Of a stretch of DNA of 11,979 nt, positions 1-7,303 are shown in pieces (position 1 is the first letter of the stretch; every line of letters starts with the position of its first letter). The notes beneath the pieces are model-generated. The model did no database searches. It saw only the letters and a list, made by a program, of their open reading frames with translations, and was not told the DNA's origin. The stretch is from Pseudomonadota bacterium (lineage in GTDB: Bacteria > Desulfobacterota > Syntrophobacteria > Syntrophobacterales > Syntrophobacteraceae). Position numbers and translations under genes: made by a program. The stretch covers positions 1-11,979 of the forward strand of contig JAEZHY010000146.1 in NCBI GenBank assembly GCA_023416335.1, written 5' to 3'.

Positions 1-1061
1 TCGGTGATGATGATCACAAAAGCTTTTGAGCACGGTACGAGTTTTCCCCTGTCCGCGAAATAGAAAGGGTCCCAGGCATTACTGATCGTGTATTCCCCAC
101 TGCCATAGTATGTCGATTTCTGTGCGAAATAGCGTATCACGGTGTACAGAGTTTCGGACAGAGGAGTATTGGTATTCGGATAAACACCATTGATAGTTGA
201 AACGATGTTGGTCGTCCCAGCCCCGATGGGTTGTTTTACTATGCCGCCCTCATTCGAGCTGTTGTATATCGTGAGCCCGAAACGAACCTTGTCCCCGGCG
301 CTCTGCACAATTCCGTTCGGGGTTGTATCCGGTTTAACCCGCATATAGTAAGGGCTGCTTCCGAGAGCGGTGGTGCCGCTCTTACTCCAACTCTCGGTCG
401 ATTGTCCTTCGCGGCTTGTTGTTGCCCCATAGAAATAGACTGCCGGCGCATCGGGCACGGTGGTGTCGAACGATGTATTGATTTGCATCACCCAGCGCTG
501 TGAAAAGGGTGACATATGCTTACTCGCGCCCGACAGGTCCGTGACGGTATTCGTATCATTATAAACTTTGTATTCGCCGCGGTCGTTCGTGCCGTTGTCG
601 GGTTTGGCTCCCACCAGGCAGGTGGAACCGTCGCTGGCCGTGTCCGTCATGCCGCCGGTCAGGACTTTTTTGGCAACATCTATCCGCTTCATCATGAGCC
701 AGTTCAGAAAATTTCCATTCCAGTTGCCCGTGCTGCTTACATAAAAATATCTCTTGCTGGTATCATAGCTGTAATACGCATTACTGTTGAAATAGCCATA
801 ATATGTGTTCGATGGTACATATCCTGTCGCCGCATGGTAACTGGTGTTGTATGTTACTATTCTTTCCTGCTGTGCAAACTCGTGCATACTCCCGGAATTA
901 TCGAAAATGAGCATTAGTGCCGGCTTTTCGGAAAAAGAGACAAACGGTGGAGTAGCGGCGTAATCGCCCATCTGGTTCTTTGCGAAGGTCGGTCCTGTTG
1001 AAAGAATGAAACAACCGACAAGAGTCGCAACGAATATGTTTCGGAAATTAATCTGGCTCAT
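1..1061 (-). CDS. pilY1: PilY1-like type IV pilus tip/biogenesis protein, N-terminal part (runs off the left edge)
   Basis: The reading frame is open from an ATG at 1061 to the window edge, giving 353 codons of a protein that in this family usually exceeds 1000 residues. Seen: a Sec signal peptide (hydrophobic residues 9-21, likely cleavage after TFA27), then LIFDNSGSM, a von Willebrand A MIDAS motif (D54, S56, S58). Residues about 113-137 (NWNGNFLNW, then KRIDVAKKVLTGG) match the segment typical of PilY1 N-termini. A GGGAG ribosome site sits about 8 nt before the ATG. Known for the family: PilY1 is a calcium-modulated adhesin/assembly factor exported with the minor pilins, and its C-terminal beta-propeller lies outside this window. 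It is the last visible gene of the leftward pilus operon, 237 bp after the preceding gene, so it could also have its own promoter. The PilY1 call is strong; whether the whole gene is intact cannot be judged. Confidence 0.9.
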   Translation of the reverse strand, partial: MSQINFRNIFVATLVGCFILSTGPTFAKNQMGDYAATPPFVSFSEKPALMLIFDNSGSMHEFAQQERIVTYNTSYHAATGYVPSNTYYGYFNSNAYYSYDTSKRYFYVSSTGNWNGNFLNWLMMKRIDVAKKVLTGGMTDTASDGSTCLVGAKPDNGTNDRGEYKVYNDTNTVTDLSGASKHMSPFSQRWVMQINTSFDTTVPDAPAVYFYGATTSREGQSTESWSKSGTTALGSSPYYMRVKPDTTPNGIVQSAGDKVRFGLTIYNSSNEGGIVKQPIGAGTTNIVSTINGVYPNTNTPLSETLYTVIRYFAQKSTYYGSGEYTISNAWDPFYFADRGKLVPCSKAFVIIIT

Positions 1062-1298
1062 ATTGTTTCTCCCGGGAATGATCTCAGAACTCATTTTCTT
1101 ACGATTGAAAAACACTGCGCCTCGATCTCCAGATTCAGCAATAATAATCATGAGATGATTCGCCGAAGTTTTTCAGATTCATTCGATTCCGTTCCATTTA
1201 GATCACTCCTGCAAGCCCGGTTTCTCTTCGCGGGATATCCCCCCACGCTCCCTCGCCCTTAATCGACAACAACTCCAAGCGTGCTGCGACCTGATATG

Positions 1299-1709
1299 TC
1301 ACTTGTTTTGCGGTAATTTGTTGACGACTATTTGGCTGATAACCCGATTGCCTGCGGGACCGGCAACCTCAAAGGAGACTCTTGAACCAACCGTAAGGTC
1401 CGCCACTGTTGCATTATTTACATGGAGTTGAGAATCCTTCACGCTCTCTTCGCGAACGGATACTTTCGGACTGAGGACATATTGTTCATAGTTTATGAAT
1501 ATCAGTTTGCCCTTACCGCCGACATCAGGATATGGCGCACCGGAAACAACCCCTTTCAACCATTCGGGAAAATTGGGGTCGATCCCATTTGTTGGGGCCA
1601 ACATATTCAAAGCTTTCGGGTTGGCCGTTGCAGACTGGCCTCCAAGGGCCATGAGTACGAAAGCCAGGCAGACGAAAAAGAAGAAAAAGTGCCCCATCGA
1701 GCGATTCAT
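1299..1709 (-). CDS. Small exported protein of unknown function inside the pilus operon
   Basis: This is a 136-residue protein that I do not recognise. Seen: a strong Sec signal peptide with an unusually phenylalanine-rich hydrophobic core (residues 8-23) and probable cleavage after ATA29. The mature protein has no prepilin motif. Its C-terminal third alternates beta-like stretches (VADLTVGSRVSFEV, then NRVISQIVV), suggesting a small beta-barrel, OB-like or SH3-like fold; that is inference from pattern only. An ideal GGAGG site lies 7 nt before ATG 1709, and the gene starts 15 nt after pilX, so co-translation with the pilins is likely. The position between pilX and pilY1 suggests a periplasmic helper, possibly for PilY1 or pilus-tip assembly. 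A second ATG (M5) is possible but has a poorer ribosome-site position. Confidence 0.75.
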   Translation of the reverse strand: MNRSMGHFFFFFVCLAFVLMALGGQSATANPKALNMLAPTNGIDPNFPEWLKGVVSGAPYPDVGGKGKLIFINYEQYVLSPKVSVREESVKDSQLHVNNATVADLTVGSRVSFEVAGPAGNRVISQIVVNKLPQNK

Positions 1710-1724
1710 TGTCAGCCTCCGGAA

Positions 1725-2291
1725 TTACATCACATGCAGCCAGCGTGCCCACACACGCGACTTGCTGTTGTCCGTATCGACGCGTTGCGAGCGGATATCG
1801 TAAACAACCCAGGCACCGCTCTGAGCGGCGCTTTTCCCTCTGCCCTCGTACCCGGCAATCATCTGGATTGCACTGCCGGTTGAGAGCTTTGTGTTGCTTC
1901 CGAATCTGAGGTTCGTGTGCGGCTGGGTTGTGATTGGGTTACCGGGAGCACTGTTGGCAGGGAAATAGGCATCTCTGTTTGTGTCCCTCGCGTAGTCCGC
2001 ATTCCCGAGCGATGTATTCGCGAGAAACCCACCGTTAACTATGGCCACATTTCGGACATTCGAACCGCTGGTCCAATTCCGGTTTTCTATGTTTTGCTCG
2101 ATGAGTTCCCTGCCCACTTGCCCGCCCGCTTCCGCCTGGTGGAAGGTAACCTTTTGCTGTCTGTCGTTTGCCGCGATCCGGGTCTCGACTGTGCTGGTCT
2201 GTGCCCCGAATATGCCGATAACCGTTAACAGCACGATTATCAGCATTGCAAGAATCAGCGCCGAACCTCTTTCATTGCTCAATGCGTTCAT
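1725..2291 (-). CDS. pilX: PilX-like minor pilin / pilus assembly protein
   Basis: This is a 188-residue protein. Seen: the N-terminus NERGSALILAMLIIVLLTVI and the following TRIAANDRQQ and FHQAEAG segments match the PilX N-terminal domain. Proteins of this group have a pilin-like hydrophobic helix but not the GFTLIE motif of ordinary prepilins. The start is placed at ATG 2291. The frame can be extended 13 codons upstream, but that adds polar sequence before the basic N-terminus and loses the G-rich ribosome site (G-run just before 2291). Known role: PilX-type minor pilins join PilV, PilW and the GspH-like pilin in the priming complex that starts pilus assembly and recruits PilY1. The gene lies 74 nt after pilV and 15 nt before the small exported protein. 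PilX C-terminal regions are poorly conserved, so the assignment rests on the N-terminus and the gene order. Confidence 0.85.
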   Translation of the reverse strand: MNALSNERGSALILAMLIIVLLTVIGIFGAQTSTVETRIAANDRQQKVTFHQAEAGGQVGRELIEQNIENRNWTSGSNVRNVAIVNGGFLANTSLGNADYARDTNRDAYFPANSAPGNPITTQPHTNLRFGSNTKLSTGSAIQMIAGYEGRGKSAAQSGAWVVYDIRSQRVDTDNSKSRVWARWLHVM

Positions 2292-2365
2292 ATATGGCCC
2301 CCCCAAACAATCCGTCCCGCTTCCAATCAAGTATTTTGGCTAAATATGCAGTCATTCACATGCTT

Positions 2366-2902
2366 CTAATAATTGCCCGATTTTATAGACGTTAACGTAA
2401 CGGTATGGGACAAATCTTTCGCATCCAACCAGTTAACGATCACGGAGATCGTTTTGTTATTGATCAGAGGCTGGTCCACCGCGACGTTATGGGAAATCCT
2501 GTAATCACGCCCTTTAACCAGTGCCGCGGTACAGTCCGACACCACGTTATTCTGTATATTTACTGTGATGCAGCCGTCGGCATTCGCCCCGGTTTTCGTG
2601 AGGCCGAAGTTATTGCCGCCGTCATCGAATCCGTCCCCGTTCCCATCCTTGCCCGTTCCGTCCCCGTTTACGTCTCTCAGCCAATTACCGCCCCCGCCCG
2701 GATCGCTATAGGGCCACCCCATGAGAGTTTCTATCCTGTTTTCAGCCAATACGCTTGCCTGCGTAATTTCACTGGACAGACTATTGCTCATTGCGGTCGC
2801 CCCCTGGAGACGAAAAAGCGCCAGCATCCCGAAGGCGAAAACTGCAATGGCTGCCACCACCTCGAGCAAGGTGAAGCCTTTTTGATCCAGACGCGCCGTC
2901 AT
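2366..2902 (-). CDS. pilV: PilV-like type IV minor prepilin with two Asp/Asn/Gly calcium-type loops
   Basis: This is a 178-residue protein. Seen: a class III prepilin signal, DQKG|FTLLEV, with cleavage after G9 and Glu at mature position 5, followed by a hydrophobic helix to about residue 33. The AENRIETLMGWPY stretch is typical of PilV. Residues 77-94 carry two overlapping DxNGDG loops (D77, N79, D81, D86, N88, D90, D93, D94), resembling dockerin or thrombospondin type 3 calcium loops. C111 and C124 could form a disulfide. The ATG at 2902 overlaps the pilW stop as TAATG and has GGAG about 9 nt upstream, so I prefer it over a TTG two codons earlier; the overlap implies translational coupling to pilW. 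Role: a minor pilin of the priming/tip complex, processed by prepilin peptidase. Calcium binding is inferred from sequence only. Confidence 0.87.
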   Translation of the reverse strand: MTARLDQKGFTLLEVVAAIAVFAFGMLALFRLQGATAMSNSLSSEITQASVLAENRIETLMGWPYSDPGGGGNWLRDVNGDGTGKDGNGDGFDDGGNNFGLTKTGANADGCITVNIQNNVVSDCTAALVKGRDYRISHNVAVDQPLINNKTISVIVNWLDAKDLSHTVTLTSIKSGNY

Positions 2903-3579
2903 TACCAAGCTCCTAGATTTCGAAAAGTCACCGTTGTACTGAGAACACGTCTCCGGTATTCCCCGGAACCGGCTAAAATGACTGCTCCCGCAGTTCCCGG
3001 AGCGGCGTTCGGATCGGGCTGTCTGTAGTACGATGAGGTGTTCGTGTATGCCTGATCTTTCTTATCGGTCCTGGCAACAATGGTCACCCTGACAGCCCTG
3101 ATCTTCGTAAAATCCGCCGGCGTAGCACCCAGCGGTGCCCAGTTGGAACCGTAGTAAACAAAATCCAGGGTATCCACGTTATCCATTACCACATCTACCA
3201 CGGCAGGACTCCCTGAGACCGTTCGCGTCAGGTTTCCACTGCTGTTCACGGAATAGCTTATGGTTTCGCCGGGATCTATGGTTCCATTACTGATTCCATT
3301 GCTGTCCCTGTCGATCGTGAACGTCATCGAGTTGCCCGACGCCGCAGTTATGCCTGCCAGTCCGGGAGTTACCGGTGAATATCCGGCCATGCGGAGGTCC
3401 TTCAGAAGGATGTCCATCCCGGCCCTGAGTCCCTGCTGCATTGAGGCGACTGAATCCTGAACGGTATAGACCCTTTGCTGCCATGTGAAGGTCTTGTATA
3501 TGGCGACGGTGACAATACCTGTGAGCGCCAGTGCCACCATCAATTCAACGAGAGTAAAACCATTCTCTTTTCGAATCAT
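2902..3579 (-). CDS. pilW: PilW-like type IV minor prepilin
   Basis: This is a 225-residue protein. Seen: a prepilin signal KENG|FTLVELMVAL with cleavage after G7 and Glu at mature position 5, a hydrophobic helix to about residue 28, then the PilW-typical run SMQQGLRAGMDILLKDLRM at about 46-64. A DRDSNGISNGTID loop (90-102) may bind calcium or be a surface turn. The region near residues 180-205 is low in complexity (PDPNAAPGTAGAV). The start ATG 3579 has only a weak GGAT-like ribosome site. The gene begins 33 nt after the upstream fimT-like gene and its stop overlaps the pilV start. Role: minor pilin of the initiation complex in the inner membrane and pilus tip. The pilin class is certain; the PilW name rests on the N-terminal pattern and the neighbours. 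Confidence 0.87.
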   Translation of the reverse strand: MIRKENGFTLVELMVALALTGIVTVAIYKTFTWQQRVYTVQDSVASMQQGLRAGMDILLKDLRMAGYSPVTPGLAGITAASGNSMTFTIDRDSNGISNGTIDPGETISYSVNSSGNLTRTVSGSPAVVDVVMDNVDTLDFVYYGSNWAPLGATPADFTKIRAVRVTIVARTDKKDQAYTNTSSYYRQPDPNAAPGTAGAVILAGSGEYRRRVLSTTVTFRNLGAW

Positions 3580-3612
3580 TTTCGTATCCAGTATCGTTTG
3601 AGCCGGCGGCGT

Positions 3613-4197
3613 TCAATTGACAAACCCGGAACCATTCCATTTCCTGATTCTCATTGCGCCGGAGGCCAAAGCCCACACCGCATAAACACCGTTTCGGTCG
3701 TTTTTGAGGTAACAAACGCCGCCGTTACTGAATCCTTTCGGAGTGAAGGTTGCCCTGAACTTCACCGTCGATCCGCCATCACTCGCAAATGTGACGGATG
3801 AGGGAGCCCCGCTGCCCCCCAAGACATCTTTGTTTGCCGAACCGGCACCATAGGCAATTCCGCCCTTATAGTTGGACAGCGTCACGACAGAACCGACGAC
3901 AGGTAACCAGCCTCCTGCTCCATCAGCTTTCTGCATCTCGTATGTTCCATTGCTGGTATCGAATAGAATGGAGTAGGTTATGTCATCCTTAACGGCACTC
4001 ATCCTGACCTTCTGCATCGCAGAGTTCAGCTCCCTCGCTGCCCCCCGCAGCCGATAGTTCGCCATCCAACTGCCTGTATCGAACTTGGTGGCCAGGAGGC
4101 CGCATATTACGAGGAGTCCCACCACGACCATAAGCTCGATCAGAGTAAAGCCCCGATCGCCTCTCACCGATTTTCTCTCTTTCACTCGACCGATCAT
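3613..4197 (-). CDS. fimT: FimT/GspH-family minor prepilin, first gene of the pilus operon
   Basis: This is a 194-residue protein. Seen: prepilin signal VRGDRG|FTLIELMVVVGLL with cleavage after G16, Glu21 at mature position 5, and a hydrophobic helix to about residue 36. It is followed by the GspH/FimT-type ARELNSAMQKVRMSAVKDD helix (54-72) and a beta-rich C-terminal half with VTFASDGG and FTPKGF. The start is set at ATG 4197, preceded by AGGA about 10 nt upstream and giving a normal 16-residue leader. The frame is open 50 codons further upstream, but that leader would be far too long and shows no pilin-like sequence. It is the first gene of the leftward operon, with a candidate sigma-54 promoter about 240 nt upstream. 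Role: GspH/FimU/FimT-type minor pilin of the priming complex; some FimT proteins bind DNA for uptake, which cannot be judged here. Confidence 0.87.
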   Translation of the reverse strand: MIGRVKERKSVRGDRGFTLIELMVVVGLLVICGLLATKFDTGSWMANYRLRGAARELNSAMQKVRMSAVKDDITYSILFDTSNGTYEMQKADGAGGWLPVVGSVVTLSNYKGGIAYGAGSANKDVLGGSGAPSSVTFASDGGSTVKFRATFTPKGFSNGGVCYLKNDRNGVYAVWALASGAMRIRKWNGSGFVN

Positions 4198-4437
4198 CTG
4201 TTTCGTTCCTCGAGTATTTGCCGGTCTATTGTGGGGAAAGATCATCCGGACATTCCTGGAACAGGAATTGCTCCCGACGACCTGAGTCCCGCATCGGCTG
4301 CCCGAACGGTTGAGAATTTTGTACGCAACTGCTGGAGCAGGGTTCAAGTCACCGAAACTTCAGAATTTTCAACACTGATTCCGGAAATTGATTCACTCAT
4401 CCTGCCTGAATCTACTCTTTCCCAAAGAGAGGCGGTA

Positions 4438-4453
4438 TGCAATTTATCTGCCA
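4438..4453 (-). promoter_or_regulatory. Candidate sigma-54 (-24/-12) promoter for the pilus operon
   Basis: Read on the minus strand the site is TGGCAG-ATAAA-TTGCA. Compared with the sigma-54 consensus TGGCAC-N5-TTGCW, it keeps GG and GC with the exact 10-nt spacing and departs only at the sixth base (G for C). It points towards fimT, with transcription expected to start near 4427. Sigma-54 control, with PilR-type activators, is well established for type IV pilin genes in Pseudomonas, Myxococcus and Geobacter. No transcript evidence exists here. Confidence 0.6.
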
Positions 4454-4477
4454 TGTTTGCCGATCGCATCTCCCAAG

Positions 4478-4503
4478 AATTTCAATGCCAAGGCATTGAA
4501 ATT
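4478..4503. promoter_or_regulatory. Perfect 12+12 bp palindrome upstream of the pilus promoter
   Basis: AATTTCAATGCC, a 2-nt AA centre, then GGCATTGAAATT form an uninterrupted inverted repeat. The 2-nt centre is short for a simple RNA hairpin and more like a dimeric protein operator. It is centred about 63 bp upstream of the predicted sigma-54 start site, so it could bind an activator of the pilus operon or a repressor. The site matches no named regulator that I recognise. Confidence 0.5.
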
Positions 4504-4767
4504 GCGTGAAAAATTTAGACGCTCATTATCGTTTGATTTTCTATTTGCCTATAGGAGCAATGCCCCGATTCCCATCAATTACGATTTGGTTAGTCGACCC
4601 ATCGAATTGCCCAACGAGGGGGAGAACAAAATCCCATAATTTGACGTCCGTCCTCTACTGGAAAAAGGGCCTTTCGATCCGAACCCGGAGTTCTCCCTCC
4701 CAGACAAATGATTTGTCCTCATTTGGGATAATCGGATTTTTCAGTGACAAACTAAAAAAATTTCCCG

Positions 4768-4857
4768 GGGGAGAGTGAACAGTGAACTGCGGTCAGCGAA
4801 CCGAGATGACGTGGGATTTATGTTGGCAGGCAATCGGGGAGAGTGAGCAGTGAACTG
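4768..4857. repeat. Two direct copies of a GGGGAGAGTGARCAGTGAACTG motif
   Basis: A 22-bp motif at 4768-4789 recurs at 4836-4857 with a single A/G difference. Internally it repeats AGTGARC. The second copy continues into the left arm of the inverted repeat that ends just after the helicase gene. Probably a dispersed intergenic repeat family; no function is evident. Confidence 0.65.
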
Positions 4858-4964
4858 TGAACAGTGAGCTGAAAGAAGCTCCTGGACGGTTTCTTCATCT
4901 CAGGGCGGGCTGCACCCCGGATCGAGCTTCTCTTTCAGTTCACTCCTCACTGCTCACTGTTCAC
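4843..4964. repeat. Long imperfect inverted repeat just downstream of the helicase gene
   Basis: Arm 4843-4880 pairs with the reverse complement of arm 4925-4964: about 27 of 33 aligned bases match, then a 2-nt indel before a shared AAGCT end. The loop is 44 nt. Both arms are built from GTGAACAGTGAGC-like units. It begins 8 nt after the helicase stop, so in RNA it could act as a terminator or a 3'-end stabiliser, although no U-tract follows. It may equally be a repeat-family insertion. Confidence 0.5.
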
Positions 4965-4971
4965 ATCTTCG

Positions 4972-6846
4972 CTAATCCAGTCGATTGAGGTGCTCGTCCG
5001 ATAATTCTTCCAGGAACGGGCTCATCCCGCTCCATTTATTCTGACGGGTATTCGCATACGAAATATGCAGATCGTGCTCTGCCCTCGTGCATGCGACGTA
5101 AAAGAGCCGGCGCTCCTCCTCTACATTATTGCCGCCCCCGGCATCCTCCTCAACGGACCGCCAGTGAGGAAGAATATTGTTCTCACATGCAACCAGGAAT
5201 ACCGTGTGGTATTCCAACCCCTTGGCAGCATGGATCGTAGACAGCCGAACCCCCCTGTCTTTGGATTCGTCGTCGTCTTCGGTGCGCAGGGAACAATCTT
5301 CGAGGAAGTCCGCGATGGTTTCCTTGCCTTCGGCGATGCTGAGCAGTTCGTTTATGTTTTCCATTCGGGCAATGAGGCTGTTGTCGTCGCCCGAGGAGAC
5401 GACCGTTTCGAGATATTTGTCGAAGTGCGTCATCTCGATGACAGTTTCCAGGGCATCTTTCGGAGGCATGTCCTTGATGGTATGCAAAATAAAGAGGACC
5501 TCGCCGATCCCGGCCGCGACCTTGTTCAAGGCAATCTTTTTCTGAATCGCGATCGGGCTTTTTTCCACAAGGGAGGCACCCGGAAGGTCGATATCGCGAA
5601 TTTTCTGGATGGACTTCTTTCCAATTCCCCTCTTGGGGGCATTCAGGATGCGCTCAAAAGAGATATCGTCCTTGGGATTGACCGCGCAGGTCAGATAGCT
5701 CGTCAGGTCCTTTATCTCGCGACGTTCGAAAAAGGAGACCCCCCCCACCAGCTTGTAAGGAACTCCCAGTTCGTTGAACGCCTTTTCGATAATTCGACTT
5801 ATGAAGGACGTCCTGTAAAGGACTGCGATCTGCTCGAGCGGCACGCCTTCGTAGTAGTAGTTCCTGCATTTGTCGGCAACCCATCGAGCCTCGATGTACC
5901 CGTTTTCGAAGCCTCTCAGGGCGGGCACTTTGCCGGGTTTCGTGCTGAAGCAGGTCTTCTTGATCTCTTCGTTGTTGAAGCTGATGATCTCGTTTCCCAA
6001 TTCGACGATCGGAGCAGTCGATCGGTAGTTCTGTTCCAGCAGGAAGATCTTCGTCCCTTCGTATTCTTTCGGAAACTGTACGAAGTAGCTGGGCTCAGCC
6101 CCCCGGAAGCTGTAGATCGACTGAGAGAAATCGCCCACGACCGTAATATTGCCGTTGTTTACCAGAAGCTTGATTATCGCGTTCTGGATGCCGTTCGAGT
6201 CCTGATGCTCGTCCAGGAGAATATACTGAAACAGTTCACGGTATTTCTCGCGAATCTCGGAATTCCTTTCGAGGAGATTCCGCGCGTGCACCAGGATATC
6301 GTCGAAGTCCACCGCGTTCGAGGCCTTCAAGCGCTGGTTGTAGCGCTCGAAAATGAGGTCTAGCTTCCTGAACTGCTTGACCGAGTGAATGTAGGGGTCG
6401 GGGGTCAGCGTATTTTTTGCGCGGCCTATATGCCCCTGAATCGCCCGGGCATATTTGCCGTCCATATCGAAGTCGTTTTCCAGTATGTTCTTGATCAACC
6501 CGATCTGGTCGCCGCTGTCGTAAATCGTAATAGGGTTTTTGAAGCCGATGCTTTCAGCGTGTTCTTTCAGGATCTGCAGCATTGCCGAGTGGAACGTGCG
6601 CACCCAGGGGAATTCCTTGAGGGCCCGGCCTGTCGCTTTCCTCAGCCGTTCTTTCAGCTCGTTCGCAGCCTTGTTGGTGAACGTGATGCAGAGTATCCGC
6701 CCGGGCTCAAAACCGGCAACCTTCACCAGATATTCGAATTTGGCGACTATGGTCGAAGTCTTGCCAGCCCCGGCGCCCGAACAGATCAGGGCAGGCCCGT
6801 CCAGATGTTCAACCGCGGCTGTTTGTGCTTCCGATAACGCAGGCAA
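4972..6846 (-). CDS. UvrD/PcrA/Rep-type superfamily 1A ATP-dependent DNA helicase (TTG start)
   Basis: This 624-residue protein carries a complete set of SF1A motifs: Q motif Q8; Walker A GAGAGKT (24-30); Ia ITFTNKAA (54-61); Ib TFHSA (84-88); II LLDEHQDS (210-217); III VVGDFSQSIYSFRGA (236-250); IV EQNYRST (271-277); V RLSTIHAAKGLEY (534-546); VI EERRLFYVACTRAE (577-590). It is therefore expected to be an active 3'-5' helicase/translocase for repair, replication restart or R-loop/transcription conflicts. It is about 100 residues shorter than E. coli UvrD and lacks the extended C-terminus that includes the RNA-polymerase-binding region. Motif II has His where Tyr is usual, and motif III has GDFSQ in place of GDDDQ. 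The start is TTG 6846, with GGAG 7 nt upstream and no in-frame ATG nearby. The gene stands alone, co-directional with the pilus operon but 774 bp away. UvrD, PcrA and Rep cannot be separated from sequence inspection. Confidence 0.95.
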   Translation of the reverse strand: MPALSEAQTAAVEHLDGPALICSGAGAGKTSTIVAKFEYLVKVAGFEPGRILCITFTNKAANELKERLRKATGRALKEFPWVRTFHSAMLQILKEHAESIGFKNPITIYDSGDQIGLIKNILENDFDMDGKYARAIQGHIGRAKNTLTPDPYIHSVKQFRKLDLIFERYNQRLKASNAVDFDDILVHARNLLERNSEIREKYRELFQYILLDEHQDSNGIQNAIIKLLVNNGNITVVGDFSQSIYSFRGAEPSYFVQFPKEYEGTKIFLLEQNYRSTAPIVELGNEIISFNNEEIKKTCFSTKPGKVPALRGFENGYIEARWVADKCRNYYYEGVPLEQIAVLYRTSFISRIIEKAFNELGVPYKLVGGVSFFERREIKDLTSYLTCAVNPKDDISFERILNAPKRGIGKKSIQKIRDIDLPGASLVEKSPIAIQKKIALNKVAAGIGEVLFILHTIKDMPPKDALETVIEMTHFDKYLETVVSSGDDNSLIARMENINELLSIAEGKETIADFLEDCSLRTEDDDESKDRGVRLSTIHAAKGLEYHTVFLVACENNILPHWRSVEEDAGGGNNVEEERRLFYVACTRAEHDLHISYANTRQNKWSGMSPFLEELSDEHLNRLD

Positions 6847-7121
6847 ATGAAAACTCCTTCTCGCTTTGATTCATTCTCTCAAGTTTATCCCGATTCCAGG
6901 AAGACGTCTTTACCCCAAACTAAACTATTTTACCAGATCCCTGATCGGCACGAGTTCCATCCGGGAATTCGATTCTCAGTTGCTCAAACCTCAAACGTTT
7001 TTGCCGGGTATTTTACGACCGATTCCCCCAACCCATCATCCCGTATTTGAGAGCTTTTGAACCGGGATCCATAGCTTCTAAGGCCTTGCATTCACTATAA
7101 ATCTGCCCTCCCAAAGCCTAG

Positions 7122-7141
7122 ATTCCGGCTTTCGCCGGAAT
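7122..7141. repeat. REP-like hairpin ATTCCGGC-TTTC-GCCGGAAT
   Basis: A perfect 8-bp stem with a TTTC loop, followed by GAC. It belongs to the widespread ATTCC...GGAAT dispersed repeat type (compare Neisseria dRS3-like elements). When such elements are translated they give RHSGESRN-type peptides, and one such run occurs in the minus-strand frame here. The element is certain; its function is unknown. Confidence 0.75.
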
Positions 7142-7150
7142 GACGACACG

Positions 7151-7241
7151 AGTTGCGGCGCGGTTTCCTGACCGCGCCACCTCCCTCGGGAACATTCGGT
7201 CGGAAACTGACGAACCTGCGATCTCCGAAATTACGAACATT
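7151..7241. repeat. Repeat element, copy 1 (about 90 bp)
   Basis: Nearly identical to 7304-7392: they differ by a 2-nt indel in the hairpin loop plus about three substitutions. The element opens with a strong hairpin (GGCGCGGT, 6-nt loop, ACCGCGCC), then has a second small hairpin region (GTCGG...), and ends in a unique tail shared exactly by both copies. Non-coding in appearance. Confidence 0.8.
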
Positions 7242-7247
7242 GCCGCT

Positions 7248-7273
7248 GGTTCCCAAGGTCCGCCTTGGGAACC
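7248..7273. repeat. Palindrome GGTTCCCAAGG-TCCG-CCTTGGGAACC
   Basis: A perfect 11-bp stem with a 4-nt loop sits between the two 90-bp repeats. A close relative, with the same flanking GCCGCT, occurs at 11085-11111, so this is a dispersed palindromic family rather than a site belonging to one gene. Confidence 0.75.
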
Positions 7274-7303
7274 CAGTCATTGGAAGCCCCTGCTTCCCCA
7301 AAG

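Larger units (their letters stand above)
4198..4971. other. Intergenic control region between helicase and pilus operon
   Basis: These 774 bases hold no convincing gene: the short frames present lack ribosome sites and family resemblance. The fimT-proximal half has a sigma-54-like promoter (4438-4453) and a perfect palindrome (4478-4503). The helicase-proximal part has direct and inverted repeats of a GTGAACAGTGAAC-type motif (4768-4964). About 230 nt between the predicted transcription start and fimT would form a long 5' leader; I see no recognised riboswitch in it. Confidence 0.7.

Noticed and set aside
4198..4347. 50-codon N-terminal extension of the FimT-like pilin
   Set aside because: It would give an abnormally long prepilin leader; ATG 4197 has a ribosome site and a normal leader length.
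5065..6363. 432-codon open frame on the plus strand opposite the helicase
   Set aside because: It lies entirely antisense to a gene with all SF1A motifs; the composition mirrors the helicase codons and shows no family resemblance.
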